A DNA stretch of 64,000 bases from positions 744,001 to 808,000 of the forward strand of contig NZ_WWEO01000045.1 of NCBI RefSeq assembly GCF_009928685.1, written 5' to 3'. The first letter of the stretch is position 1; the number at the start of each line of letters is the position of its first letter. Of this stretch, positions 43,451-53,668 are shown in pieces. The notes under the pieces were generated by a model. It ran no database searches. It was not told the origin of the DNA and saw only the letters and a list, made by a program, of their open reading frames with translations. Both the position numbers and the translations under genes were made by a program. Origin of the DNA: Mucilaginibacter agri. GTDB lineage: Bacteria; Bacteroidota; Bacteroidia; Sphingobacteriales; Sphingobacteriaceae.

Positions 43451-46400
43451 TTAAAAACTTGCGTTTATGCCTAGCAGATAGGTTCTTGGTTTAGGGTAAT
43501 CGTAAAATTGGATACCCTGAGTGAAGTTACTATTGCCGTTATAGGTGGAAGTTTCCGGATCATAACCAGTGTAGTTGGTGATAATAAACGCGTTTTGAAC
43601 TTGTGCATAAATTCTCAGGCGGCTCATTTTCATTTTGGAAACTACGTTGCCTCCGAAGTTGTAACCAAGTGTTATCGCTCTACCGCGTAAGAAAGAACCG
43701 CTTTCTACTTTGGTTGAGTAAATCTCTGTTTGATATCTTACATATGCAGGTCTGTCTTCAGCAATACTGGTGTTTTGGTTAGTTGGTGTCCAGGCATTTA
43801 ACACGGTAGAATAGCTATTAGCCTGACCGGTTCTGTCCTGACCAGAGTGACGGGTTAAGTTCATAATCTGGTTACCCCAGTCAAATTGCAAATCAATACC
43901 AAGATCGAAGTTTTTGTATTTGAAGTTGTTGACAAAAGATCCGTAACCATCCGGAGTAGATTTACCTAAGATGGTTTTATCATCAGCGGTAATTTTACCA
44001 TCACCGTTTTTATCCCAGATCTTTAAATCACCAGGTAACAATCCGTATTTCGCGGCCTGAGCAGCTTCTGCAGTACCCCAGGTGCCTAACACTTTATAAC
44101 CTAAATACTCACCCGCCGGGTCGCCAGCGCGTACCAGCAAGAAGTTTGACAGGAACGATGGGCTCAGGAATATATCATCATTAGCATCGCCCAACTTTAG
44201 CACTTTGTTCTTCAAGAACGACACATTTAAGTTACTTGTCCAAGAGAAGTCTTTAGATTGAAAGTTAACTGAGTTGATAGTAAGCTCGACACCCTTGTTC
44301 TGTAAACTTCCAATGTTTTTGTAAACCGTGGTAAAGCCACTTGTCTCGGGCAGAGGGGCGTTAAGCAACAGGGCTTTGGTTTTCTTTAAGTAAACGTCGC
44401 CGTCGAAGGTTAAACGATTGTTAAACAAACCAAAAGACATACCAAGGTTGTACTCATTGGTTTTTTCCCAAGCCAGGCCTTCGTTACCAATACTGGTTTG
44501 TGTTGTACCAATAGCAGGTGCGCCGCCAAATACATAGTTGTTGGTATTGATGTTAGCTTGTGATCTGTACTCGCCAATCTCAGAGTTACCTGTTACACCG
44601 TAGCTGAACTTGAATTTCAGATCTGAAATAGTTTTATTGTCTTTCAGAAAATCTTCTTGTGAAGCACGCCATGCCACCGCTGCAGATGGGAAGAAACCAT
44701 ATTTGTTGTTAGTACCAAAACGTGATGAACCATCTTCGCGACCTGTAACGGTTAACAAATACTTATCTGCATAACCGTAAGTTGCCCTTGCAAAGAAAGA
44801 CTGCGTTTGCCATGCATCGTAATTTGAGGTAGGTATACCGGGTATAGAACCGGCCCCCAAATTGTAATAAGAGTAATAATTATCCGATAAATTTTGAGTA
44901 GAACCGTAAGAGCTCAACTGCGAGAAGTTGATAGTCTCAGTACCGGCAACCACGGTTACTGCATGTACCTTGTTAAAGGTTTTGCTGTAGGTTAAGTAGT
45001 TGTTCCAGTCCCAAAACGTATTGTTGTATTGGTTAATTGACGCCGAACTGTATGACTGGTTAATGGTAGAACCACCTACAAGCCCAGTTTGCGAATGCGG
45101 TTGGGTATTGCTTGAGTTGGTAACACCAATGGTTGTGCGGAAGTCGAGACCCGGCATAAAGGTGATATTAGCGTAAGCATTACCACTGAAAACGCGATTA
45201 TAAACCATATCCCTTATTTCATTGGCTTGCGCAACCGGGTTATCTCCACCCTCCATATTCGGATAGTCTGTTCGCTTGCCATAAGTACCATCAGGATATT
45301 TGATCGGGATAATAGATGGCATTTCGATTAACATACGCGGAATGTTGTTACCACCTGTACCGCCGCCCTGGTTACGGGTTTCACGATAATCGTAGTTTAA
45401 CGTAGCACCAACTTTTAGCCACGGCTTTATCTGGTTATCTGCTGTTAAACGACCGTTATAGCGTTTTTGATAGCTGTTGATGATGATACCTTCGTTATTG
45501 GCATAGTTTAAAAATAAACCATAATTCATTTTATCAGTTGCATCGGTAAAAGACAGGTTATGGTTCTGGCTGTACGCGTTGCGTGTAGTTGCTTTTTGCC
45601 AGTCTACGTCGTAAAGCGGATTCAAATTAGCATCGAATAATTTGCCGATCAACGCGGTACGAATAACCTTCGGATCATCTGCTGCATACTTTCCTGCGGC
45701 CCAGCCAACAGGGTCATACTTCTGAATATTGGCGTAAGACTGGTCTTCAACAGCCAGGAATTGTTTGGCATTTAAAACGCCCAATTCTTTAGCCATTACA
45801 CCTAAGCTTCCGTAGCCATCATAGGTAACCGAACCGCCCTTTTTATTTGCACCCCGTTTGGTAGTTATTAAAATTACCCCGTTAGTACCGCGCGATCCGT
45901 AGATAGCGGTTGAAGAAGCATCTTTCAATACGTCGATCGATGCCACATCATTAGGGTTAATTGAGGCTCCGCCTTCTGTCCATTGCACACCATCAACCAC
46001 ATACAATGGGTCGGTGTTAGCGTTAATGGAGCTGTAACCACGGATACGGATTTTGGTATCGGCCCCAGGAGCACCGGAGTTGCTAGATACGTTAACACCG
46101 GCAATTTTACCCGCAAGTTCTTGCTCTAAGTTTTGTGCAGGGCGCTCTTGCAGTTCTTTGCTGCTTACACTACCTACCGAACCGGTTACATCTACCCTTT
46201 TTTGGGTACCATAACCAATTACAACTACGTCACTAAGCGTTTTGCCCGCATCGGGTTTCATGCTTACATTAATAACTGTTTTACCGGCAATGGCAATTTC
46301 CTGTCTGGTGTATCCTAAAAATGAGAACGCGAGGTTTTTACCCGCGTCGGCATCCGATATGTTTAACGAAAACATACCCTTTGCATCAGTCACTGTACCG

Positions 46401-46621
46401 GTGGGTGTACCTACAATTGTTACACTAACACCTGGTAGTGGCTGGCCTTGTTCATCCAGCACCTTACCTGTTATGCGCGTCTGCGCGTAGGCAGCAAACA
46501 GGTTTAAATGCTTGCGCGGGGTTCCGTAACTCAGCGAAGGGCCGGTTAACGAAACGGCTGCCAACACCCCTATAGGCAGCCATTTAATTGTCTTTAATTG
46601 GTTTAGTAGCTTTACACTCAT
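43451..46621 (-). CDS. SusC-like TonB-dependent outer-membrane transporter (PUL2)
   Basis: A 1056-residue TonB-dependent importer with an unusually long N-terminal region (signal up to about residue 47, ending AYA). The carboxypeptidase-like beta domain begins TRITGKVLDEQGQPLPGVS. The plug has LSDVVVIGYGTQKRVDVTGS and DASSTAIYGSRGTNGVI, and the barrel ends YLLGINASF. No STN signalling domain is present. A 546-bp gap separates it from its regulator. It imports the oligosaccharides trimmed by the downstream mannosidases. Confidence 0.94.
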   Translation of the reverse strand: MSVKLLNQLKTIKWLPIGVLAAVSLTGPSLSYGTPRKHLNLFAAYAQTRITGKVLDEQGQPLPGVSVTIVGTPTGTVTDAKGMFSLNISDADAGKNLAFSFLGYTRQEIAIAGKTVINVSMKPDAGKTLSDVVVIGYGTQKRVDVTGSVGSVSSKELQERPAQNLEQELAGKIAGVNVSSNSGAPGADTKIRIRGYSSINANTDPLYVVDGVQWTEGGASINPNDVASIDVLKDASSTAIYGSRGTNGVILITTKRGANKKGGSVTYDGYGSLGVMAKELGVLNAKQFLAVEDQSYANIQKYDPVGWAAGKYAADDPKVIRTALIGKLFDANLNPLYDVDWQKATTRNAYSQNHNLSFTDATDKMNYGLFLNYANNEGIIINSYQKRYNGRLTADNQIKPWLKVGATLNYDYRETRNQGGGTGGNNIPRMLIEMPSIIPIKYPDGTYGKRTDYPNMEGGDNPVAQANEIRDMVYNRVFSGNAYANITFMPGLDFRTTIGVTNSSNTQPHSQTGLVGGSTINQSYSSASINQYNNTFWDWNNYLTYSKTFNKVHAVTVVAGTETINFSQLSSYGSTQNLSDNYYSYYNLGAGSIPGIPTSNYDAWQTQSFFARATYGYADKYLLTVTGREDGSSRFGTNNKYGFFPSAAVAWRASQEDFLKDNKTISDLKFKFSYGVTGNSEIGEYRSQANINTNNYVFGGAPAIGTTQTSIGNEGLAWEKTNEYNLGMSFGLFNNRLTFDGDVYLKKTKALLLNAPLPETSGFTTVYKNIGSLQNKGVELTINSVNFQSKDFSWTSNLNVSFLKNKVLKLGDANDDIFLSPSFLSNFLLVRAGDPAGEYLGYKVLGTWGTAEAAQAAKYGLLPGDLKIWDKNGDGKITADDKTILGKSTPDGYGSFVNNFKYKNFDLGIDLQFDWGNQIMNLTRHSGQDRTGQANSYSTVLNAWTPTNQNTSIAEDRPAYVRYQTEIYSTKVESGSFLRGRAITLGYNFGGNVVSKMKMSRLRIYAQVQNAFIITNYTGYDPETSTYNGNSNFTQGIQFYDYPKPRTYLLGINASF

Positions 46622-47167
46622 AATGGTTAAAGTTTAATTGAGAGTTTAATTGGTGATTGGGATACGGTTTAAGTTTAGTATTTAAACTTGCAGGCATGGG
46701 TTGCCATCAAGGTGGTGGCGTTACTGTTTTTTTGAGCATAATTATTGTTTTCTATAGGTAAATAGTATTTCTCAGGAGGTACCGTTCGGGCAATAAAATG
46801 GCTTCACAACCGCTAGGGTTATTTGAACATTTGAATACTCAAACGGAGGACCTGAAAAAAGTTAATAGTCAGTAATTGGTTACTCGTGGCCTGACTTACG
46901 TTGCTATTCCGACTGCAGAATGTAGGTAGGAAATGAATCACCAATCGGCCACTTCACAAAGTTGTCGATAGCGAAGTAGAATTTCTCTATTGATTGGGGA
47001 AATCTCTAAAAAATCTAAATTTATTTCAATATAAATAATTGATATACAAAAGATTATAGAATTTAAGTTTAACGAAAATCTAAATTCAATCTACAGTTAA
47101 TATCACTTTTTAGGGCAATATTAACTGTAGATAAGACAAGTTAATTATTAAAAACTGACGGAATTTG
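46622..47167. other. 546-bp non-coding region between SusC2 and its regulator
   Basis: No convincing gene. It holds the hairpin at 47090-47131 and a 10-mer, ATTGGTGATT, present at 46649-46658 and again inverted at 46936-46945, 277 bp apart. A long SusC2 leader and regulator-binding sites are plausible. I could not find a consensus -7 element on the minus strand. Confidence 0.5.
47090..47131 (-). terminator. Hairpin downstream of the DUF6377 regulator
   Basis: Perfect 14-bp arms (TCTACAGTTAATAT / ATATTAACTGTAGA) with a 14-nt loop, 36 bp after the regulator stop on the minus strand. It is followed by moderately T-rich sequence. It could also act as a dyad operator. Confidence 0.5.
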
Positions 47168-48784
47168 TCAGGATTGGGGTGAGTCGAGATCAACAAATTT
47201 GATCTCCATAATCTTGTTCTCAAAATCGTCGCCTTGAACAAGTGCTTTTGATTTAATCCGCATCTTATAGGTGTAGATTGTGCTAACCGCACTCTCCAGG
47301 ATATTAGCAATGGTTTGATTGTCTTTTACGCCCAGTCTCATCAGCGCAAAAATCCTCAGGTTGGTATTTAAAACCTCGTTATCCTTCGGCCATATTTGAT
47401 CTTCTGGTTTTAACAGAGAGTTAAATGTGGTTATGAAATTGGGGAATAGCTTCAGGAATATATTATCGAAGGTGTAGAATAGGGCGTACCGTTCTTGCTT
47501 AATATCTATTTCATTGGAAATATGCAGCAACTCTTCATAGTTTTTTGCCTTGATCTTGCGCTCTGTATTGCGTTTAATCTTTTCCAGTTTGAGGATATAA
47601 CCCGAAATTACATCGAAAAAGTAGCCGATATATTCTTCTTTGATATGCGAGTCTTCCAACAACTTCTTGTTGATTTTATCCAGGTGTTGGTTTTTTTCCT
47701 GAACTATCTTTTCTCTTTGTATTACTTTCTTTAACCTATCATAAACCACAAAAGCAAAGCCCGCTGTTGTTATAATTGCAAGGCACAGAATAATAATAAG
47801 ATAGGTTAACGTACGGTTTTTGGCGTTTTCGGAATTGATTAGTTTTTGGGCCGATAAAGTGGTAAGTATTGCTACAATCTCTATCTTATGCAACCTGTTA
47901 CCGTAAAATTGAGCCTGGTTACGAGCTTCAACCAATAACAGCTCTGCATCGGCTATATCACCTTCCTCAAACAAAGCCTTACCAAGATTAAAAATGGCCA
48001 GCGTTTCCTTCGTAGACGAACGGACATCGTAAATGGCCGCAAGCGTGATTAGATTTCGTCGTTCGGGTTCGCCTACCAGCGAACTCAGGTCGTGTACGAT
48101 CATGGCACGCTGATGGTCTGTAAGTACACTATTAGCCAATATTTTTCGGTAATAAGCCGCGGCTTTGTCACGTTGGCCGGATATGGTTAACAGTTCTGCC
48201 AGATATTTATACTTTTCGTATGAGCCGGGCTTGGCGAGCAGCATAGCCGAGTCAAGCGCTCGTATGGATTCGGCACGATTGGCTGGCGAATAAAAAACAT
48301 CTGTGTTATAAAATGCCTGTTTAGTATACGCCCGCGACTTTAGTTCGTAATATTTAAACTTAATGCTGTCGGGCATTTTACGTACATCAAGCTGCTCTAT
48401 CCCATCAAAAGCCTCCTTAAACATCCCCCACGAAAGCTGGATGGTGCTCAACTTAATCCTGCTTTCATACTCGTTTGGCATGTTGTGCATCAGCTCGCTT
48501 AGCTCTAATAATTTACGGGTATATACGTGCGCTGAGTCAAACACATAGTCTTTATACTCATCGTATAATTTCTCGCAAATTGCAAAACGACCGGCATAAT
48601 TGGTTTGGGGCTCGTTAGCCAACGTTTGTTTAAGCGCAGCTATGCGGCGGTCTTTTTCCTCATCATAAAGCTTTTTCCTGCTAATTTCAGACTTCAATAC
48701 GGTTAAAAGACTGTCGGCAGGTACACTACATATTGCAGATGAGGATAATAGCAATATCAATGATATCGACAGCAATACTTTCAT
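47168..48784 (-). CDS. TPR/DUF6377 membrane-anchored transcriptional regulator
   Basis: A 538-residue protein with a signal peptide (about 1-20) and an extracytoplasmic helical TPR-like part (about 30-300). One membrane helix (about 325-347, LTYLIIILCLAIITTAGFAF) is followed by a coiled coil and the DUF6377 cytoplasmic domain. The C-terminus holds a LuxR-like HTH (NLRIFALMRLGVKDNQTIAN). Such proteins sense in the periplasm and bind DNA directly. Its place upstream of SusC2 on the same strand suggests it controls PUL2 in response to mannan-derived sugars (inference). Confidence 0.85.
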   Translation of the reverse strand: MKVLLSISLILLLSSSAICSVPADSLLTVLKSEISRKKLYDEEKDRRIAALKQTLANEPQTNYAGRFAICEKLYDEYKDYVFDSAHVYTRKLLELSELMHNMPNEYESRIKLSTIQLSWGMFKEAFDGIEQLDVRKMPDSIKFKYYELKSRAYTKQAFYNTDVFYSPANRAESIRALDSAMLLAKPGSYEKYKYLAELLTISGQRDKAAAYYRKILANSVLTDHQRAMIVHDLSSLVGEPERRNLITLAAIYDVRSSTKETLAIFNLGKALFEEGDIADAELLLVEARNQAQFYGNRLHKIEIVAILTTLSAQKLINSENAKNRTLTYLIIILCLAIITTAGFAFVVYDRLKKVIQREKIVQEKNQHLDKINKKLLEDSHIKEEYIGYFFDVISGYILKLEKIKRNTERKIKAKNYEELLHISNEIDIKQERYALFYTFDNIFLKLFPNFITTFNSLLKPEDQIWPKDNEVLNTNLRIFALMRLGVKDNQTIANILESAVSTIYTYKMRIKSKALVQGDDFENKIMEIKFVDLDSPQS

Positions 48785-48903
48785 AATTCAATTGGTAGTT
48801 GGTTTACGTGGCTAAGGTATATTTTTAATAGATACTATAAAAAACTCCAACACTATGGATTATGTAAGTTATAGAAATTCAGCAAGATAGAACACGTTTT
48901 TTT

Positions 48904-50349
48904 TTATAAAAGTGGCGACAGTAGTCTGCACAATTTCTCGGGTAGTTGTTTAATTACGCTTCGTTCTGCCCAGCGTTTTGCGTTAATTTGCTCGGCATTT
49001 TTCAGGTCGTTATGAAAGGCTTTTCCTAATTCAGCAGCTATCTTCTTATCGTAGATCATACTGTTAACTTCGAAATTGAGTTCAAAACTCCGGTGATCCA
49101 TATTGGCTGTACCCACCACAGCCAGTAAACCGTCGGCCACTAAGGTTTTGGCGTGTACAAAGCCCTTTTTATAGCGATAAACCTCTACCCCAGCCTCTAA
49201 CAACTCGTTATAATAAGAACAGGCGGCAGCATTCACCAGGTACGAATCAGACCTCCAGGGCACCAACAGTTTAACTTTAACACCGCTCATGGCCGATATA
49301 CACAAGGCATCCAGTATACTATCCCCCGGAATAAAATATGGCGATGTGATCAGCAATTCTTCCTTCGCCGCCCCAATGGCCTGCAACAGCGAGAACATAA
49401 TAGTAGGCACATCCGAATCAGGCCCGCTGGCCGCTATCTGCACAATGGCCTTCCCGTGCTTCTTGTCGCCTGCTGCAAAAAACTCTTCAGTAATGGGCAA
49501 TTTCTTACCTGTACAAAAGTTCCAGTCGCAAATAAAAAGGTTCTGAAGGTAATATACCCCTGGGCCGGTGATCATTACATGGGTATCGCGCCAGTATACC
49601 TTGTCGGTGTTCTTGTCGTTGACGTATCGGTCGCTAACGTTAATACCACCAACAAAACCAACGCAGCCATCTATAACCACAATTTTGCGGTGGTTTCGGT
49701 AGTTGGTACGGTTTGACATGGCTATAAACCAAATCTTATAAAAAGGCAAAGCCTCAACCCCGGCATCTGTCAGCTCCTTTACAAACTCCTTACGGATGGA
49801 GCGGCTACCAAAGTCGTCGTAGATGAACCGCACGTTTACACCCTCTCCTGCCTTCTGGATCAGAATATCTTTGATCTGGTTGCCGATATTGCCGTCTTCG
49901 AAAATATAATATTCAATGTGGATATGTTTTTTTGCTACTTTCAGTGCTTCCAGCAGTTCGGGAAACTTTTCTTCGCCATTGAGGAGCAACTTTACGTCGT
50001 TATTTCCGGTTAAAGGGCTTTGCTCGTTCAGTAGCATGTGGGCGAGGTTCTTATACTCTTTTATTTCTTCCTCGCTGGCCGTCCAGGTCTTTTTAGATTC
50101 GCTTGCAATTCTTCGCCTGATTTCGTCCATGAGCTTTTTATCGCTCACAATCTTCTTACTGTATAGCTTATTTTTACGGTAGTTGTTACCCACTGCAAAG
50201 TAGATGATCATACCCACGATGGGCAAAAAAATAGTAAGCAACAGGTAGGCAAGCGTTTTAGTGGTAGAGCGGATATCATAAAGTATGCGCAGGCACACAA
50301 CAATGGTTATTATGGCATAGATAGTACCCTCTATAATGTACCATTTCAT
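48904..50349 (-). CDS. Cardiolipin synthase (phospholipase D family)
   Basis: A 481-residue membrane enzyme with two N-terminal helices (about 5-55) and two HKD motifs, H220-K222-D227 (HRKIVVIDG) and H399-K401-D406 (HAKTLVADG), each followed by a GG/GTANMD-type stretch. It makes cardiolipin from phosphatidylglycerol or related donors by transphosphatidylation. Length and layout match ClsA-type enzymes. Its start overlaps the upstream gene's stop by 4 bp, so the two are coupled. Confidence 0.95.
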   Translation of the reverse strand: MKWYIIEGTIYAIITIVVCLRILYDIRSTTKTLAYLLLTIFLPIVGMIIYFAVGNNYRKNKLYSKKIVSDKKLMDEIRRRIASESKKTWTASEEEIKEYKNLAHMLLNEQSPLTGNNDVKLLLNGEEKFPELLEALKVAKKHIHIEYYIFEDGNIGNQIKDILIQKAGEGVNVRFIYDDFGSRSIRKEFVKELTDAGVEALPFYKIWFIAMSNRTNYRNHRKIVVIDGCVGFVGGINVSDRYVNDKNTDKVYWRDTHVMITGPGVYYLQNLFICDWNFCTGKKLPITEEFFAAGDKKHGKAIVQIAASGPDSDVPTIMFSLLQAIGAAKEELLITSPYFIPGDSILDALCISAMSGVKVKLLVPWRSDSYLVNAAACSYYNELLEAGVEVYRYKKGFVHAKTLVADGLLAVVGTANMDHRSFELNFEVNSMIYDKKIAAELGKAFHNDLKNAEQINAKRWAERSVIKQLPEKLCRLLSPLL

Positions 50350-51290
50350 TTACCGCAAATCCTTTCTAAATATTGCCAGATGGTATGCTTATTCCATCCT
50401 ATTAATCTGCCTTTCTGAATAATCATGTTTTCATCGCCGGTAGAGCCTACCGGATAACTTAATGCAAATGCTGTATTATTGTTTTGCCAGCCCTGTATTT
50501 GTCCAAAACGCATAATGTTAAAATAAACTTTATCGCCCGTTTTGCTTATTGTATAATAATTATCAGCAAATTCTCTCAGCACCGGTTCGGGGTTTTTCAG
50601 TAATGAATCATTTCTGGAATGATACCTGTAATCAACAGCCTGCTTATCAAAAACTGATTGGTAACCGGCGTAATAACCATCGTCGGTTTTAATAATGCAA
50701 TACCATAATAACGAGGTGAACGGCGCTGGGGTAGAAAGCGTGGCCTTGGTTCTCTCGTCTACATAAAGTTTAGCCATACAGGCAATCAGTAAATAAAATG
50801 CAGAAATAGAGATAGCGATTGCAGCCCAACGCCCGCGATAAGCCTTACCGAAAAGCAGGTAGACAGAGGCCACCAGCATACTAATAGTAAATAATGGATC
50901 GGCCACGTACAATAACTCGACAGAGAAACGGCTGTGACTGAAAGGCTCTAGCAAGCCAGTTCCGTAGTTGGTGCAGGTATCTAATAAATCATGCAGTAAA
51001 AGCTGGAAACAGAAAAATAAAAGCAAAGTATTCAGCTTGACTTTGGGATAAAACCGGTGTGCAATAAAACCCAGCAATAACCCTAACACTATAGCAAAAA
51101 AGAAAGAATGTGTGATACCACGATGAATAAGCAATGCGCGGTCGCCTTGTACAAATAAACCGGCTGCTGTATCCATATCGGGCAAATTTGCGGCGATAGC
51201 GCCAAAAAGCATTGCCTTTTTACCTAGTTTTTTACCCAATAACAATTCGCCTGTGCACGCGCCCAGTGTGATATGCGTAAGTGAATCCAT
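50346..51290 (-). CDS. YdjM/LexA-binding-type inner-membrane metal-dependent hydrolase family protein
   Basis: A 314-residue protein with the family N-terminus MDSLTHITLGACTGELLLG, whose His and Asp residues (with LPDMDTA at about 37-43 and HRGITHSF at about 57-64) form a metal-site-like set. Four or five membrane helices follow, with HDLLDTCTNYG in one loop, and a C-terminal extracytoplasmic domain. It is annotated as metal-dependent hydrolase but the substrate is unknown. It is coupled to cardiolipin synthase, suggesting a membrane-lipid context. Confidence 0.85.
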   Translation of the reverse strand: MDSLTHITLGACTGELLLGKKLGKKAMLFGAIAANLPDMDTAAGLFVQGDRALLIHRGITHSFFFAIVLGLLLGFIAHRFYPKVKLNTLLLFFCFQLLLHDLLDTCTNYGTGLLEPFSHSRFSVELLYVADPLFTISMLVASVYLLFGKAYRGRWAAIAISISAFYLLIACMAKLYVDERTKATLSTPAPFTSLLWYCIIKTDDGYYAGYQSVFDKQAVDYRYHSRNDSLLKNPEPVLREFADNYYTISKTGDKVYFNIMRFGQIQGWQNNNTAFALSYPVGSTGDENMIIQKGRLIGWNKHTIWQYLERICGK

Positions 51291-51517
51291 TAATAACTTT
51301 AGATTTAAAACAGATGCCCCCGCCAGCTTCTCTATTGCACCGCATCAGACAGCCAATATATCTATTTTGGCGATAATGCAGCTTATTTTTATAAACGAAT
51401 AACTTATTCAGCTTACAATCTGTAACGATAATGATAGGTACCATCCCCTTGATTATAACAAATACTTAACTTTCATTTTATATTGAGACAAGTTATTTGC
51501 AAAACATTTACTGCGAT

Positions 51518-52768
51518 ATGAACAAATTTTTCCTGATACTGCTTTGCGCCGCCTTATGTGGTAACTCTTACGCACAAAAAGTGAAGCCCAACCCCTATTT
51601 GCTTAAAACAACCGGCGACTGGGTAAAAACAAAAAATTATTATCTACTTAGCTTATTCGAGCAAGACAAAGAAGTTAACGCCCTGCTTAAAAGCGACACG
51701 GCTTTAGCCCGGCTTACTTTAACTAAGATTCAAGGCTTAAATAATGCCATTAAAGATTGTAAAGACGCAACCTGTTTCACCGGTCAAATTAAGTTTTCTG
51801 ATGATGAGATCAAAACCGTAAGCGCACGCTTAACGGCGCTATATAAATCTAACGGACCATTAGATCGTTTAACTAAAACAGTATTAATACCATCGGCTAC
51901 CTATTCATTATACAAGAACCTTTCTCCGGCTGAACAATTAGTAAAAGCATGGGAACAAGATGCAGCTGCCGTTAATTATACCATAAGTGTTTATGCAGAA
52001 GGTAAGAAACCTAATTACCCACAGATAGATTCCATCAGCTATAATGTGAAAGCCAAAAGCTACACTACTATTATGTACGATTGCGCAGTTGTGCTTGCCG
52101 GCGATGTAAAGAACACCAAACTTTTCTTCGAACCATCATTACAAGCAGCCTTGCTTTATTTGCAAATAAACGAACGGCAAGACCCTGCCAATTATGAGCC
52201 TATGGCCAGTACCGTTAACAAGGCTGCTGTTGATAAGATCAAAACTATTAAATGGGCAAGCTATCCATACTCTAATATATTAGTGCCAGGCGCCGGTCCG
52301 GATAACCTTACCACTCCCTTAAGCGGCGAAGGCATGCTGCGCTGCCGGCTGGCCGCCCAGCAATATAATTCAGGTATTGCACCCTTAATTATGGTATCGG
52401 GCGGTAACGTGCATCCGTACAAAAACAAACATAATGAGGCACTGGAAATGAAGAAGTACCTGATCCAAACGCTTCGTATACCAGAGAGCGCCATTATTAT
52501 GGAACCGCATGCACGCCACACCACTACCAACATGCGCAACTGCGCGCGGCTAATCTACCGTTATGGAATCCCTGCTGATAAACCGGGCATTGTGATAACC
52601 GATAAAGCACAAACAGATTTTTTAATGAACATGGCTCCGCGCTGCGAAAAGGAATTGAATTATGTACCCTACAAACTAAGCAAACGCCTTTCGGATACGG
52701 AGGTTGAGTACTACCCGGTTGAAGAAGCGATGCAGATAGACCCCGATGAGCCACTTGACCCACGTTAA
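51518..52768 (+). CDS. Exported YdcF/DUF218 family protein
   Basis: A 416-residue protein from the ATG at 51518 (MNKFFLILLCAALCGNSYA, a clean signal peptide). A TTG at 51497 is the upstream alternative and would add seven residues. The N-terminal half (about 20-220) is helical and unassigned. The C-terminal half (about 245-385) is a DUF218 Rossmann-like domain with NILVPGAGPDN, MLRCRLAAQQYNSG and EPHARHTTTNMRNC, similar to ElyC/SanA/YdcF proteins linked to envelope integrity. It precedes a secreted protein gene by 24 bp. The biochemical role is unclear. Confidence 0.85.
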   Translation: MNKFFLILLCAALCGNSYAQKVKPNPYLLKTTGDWVKTKNYYLLSLFEQDKEVNALLKSDTALARLTLTKIQGLNNAIKDCKDATCFTGQIKFSDDEIKTVSARLTALYKSNGPLDRLTKTVLIPSATYSLYKNLSPAEQLVKAWEQDAAAVNYTISVYAEGKKPNYPQIDSISYNVKAKSYTTIMYDCAVVLAGDVKNTKLFFEPSLQAALLYLQINERQDPANYEPMASTVNKAAVDKIKTIKWASYPYSNILVPGAGPDNLTTPLSGEGMLRCRLAAQQYNSGIAPLIMVSGGNVHPYKNKHNEALEMKKYLIQTLRIPESAIIMEPHARHTTTNMRNCARLIYRYGIPADKPGIVITDKAQTDFLMNMAPRCEKELNYVPYKLSKRLSDTEVEYYPVEEAMQIDPDEPLDPR

Positions 52769-52792
52769 TTATAAAAGCTACTATATACAACT

Positions 52793-53668
52793 ATGAAAAA
52801 TTTAACCGCAACGGCATTGGTTGCAATAAGCACGTTGTGCGCGTTTGTTAGCGGATCAGTTGATCAAAAGCTCGACCGCGCTATTACCATCGATTCGCTA
52901 GGTGCCTGCCAGGGTATTTCTTATCAAAACGGCCGCATTTTTTTATATGGCGACCGCGAAGTGGGTATGATCCGTGAGTTTAAGATGGAAAACGATAGCC
53001 TGGTTTATCAGCATAAAGAATATAAACTAACCCAAAACGGACAGGATGTAATTAACCACCCTACCGGCATTGCCTACAATGGTAAAGGGCCAACGTTTAT
53101 CGGTAATTCGATACGCCTTAATGCAGAGGGTACCAAATGGAAAGCGGTTATTTACAATATTAATTGGGAAGGCCTCCAAAAAAACGGGACTTTGGATGGT
53201 AACCTGATTAACACCATAGATGATGATGCCTGCATACAAGGTACCCGCCCTGAATATGTTAAATACAACAATAAATGGTACGTTGCCACCGCAGATTATG
53301 GCGACCACGGCAACGAGGTACGACTATACGATCCGGAAAAACTGGCGAAAGCGAAAAACACCAGTGAACCTGGTGTGCTTTACAAAAAATTTACCTGCAC
53401 ACCCTGGGTACAAAACCTGCACTGGATAGCCGATAAGGGACAGCTAGTGTTGATACAAAATAAGATAGAAGGCCGCCAATGGCGATTTACTTATGTAGAC
53501 CTGAAGAAATCGATTGAAACTGGCAAGCAGGTTGTAGTTAGTCAAATAGATGGTATAGACCGTGGCGATGAGCTGGAAGGCTTTTCATTTATAGGCAACA
53601 ACACAAAGGGAATTGCGGTAACATCGTCGCGCAAAAACAATGTAAATTTTACTACTACAGCCTGGTAA
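52793..53668 (+). CDS. Secreted propeller-like hypothetical protein
   Basis: A 291-residue protein with a signal peptide (about 1-22). The mature sequence has beta-rich blades with ACQGISYQNGRIFLYGDREVG, TGIAYNGKGPTFIGNS, ATADYGDHGNEVRLYDPE and ELEGFSFIGNNTKGIAV. This pattern fits a small beta-propeller such as the esterase-like phytase or lactonase groups, but I see no diagnostic catalytic motif. It lies 24 bp after the YdcF-like gene and ends at a terminator, so the two form a short operon. Confidence 0.7.
   Translation: MKNLTATALVAISTLCAFVSGSVDQKLDRAITIDSLGACQGISYQNGRIFLYGDREVGMIREFKMENDSLVYQHKEYKLTQNGQDVINHPTGIAYNGKGPTFIGNSIRLNAEGTKWKAVIYNINWEGLQKNGTLDGNLINTIDDDACIQGTRPEYVKYNNKWYVATADYGDHGNEVRLYDPEKLAKAKNTSEPGVLYKKFTCTPWVQNLHWIADKGQLVLIQNKIEGRQWRFTYVDLKKSIETGKQVVVSQIDGIDRGDELEGFSFIGNNTKGIAVTSSRKNNVNFTTTAW

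Noticed and set aside
46622-47167. A tRNA or small protein gene in the long gap
   Set aside because: No tRNA-like cloverleaf with a T-loop GTTCRA motif and no open frame of credible coding character was seen.
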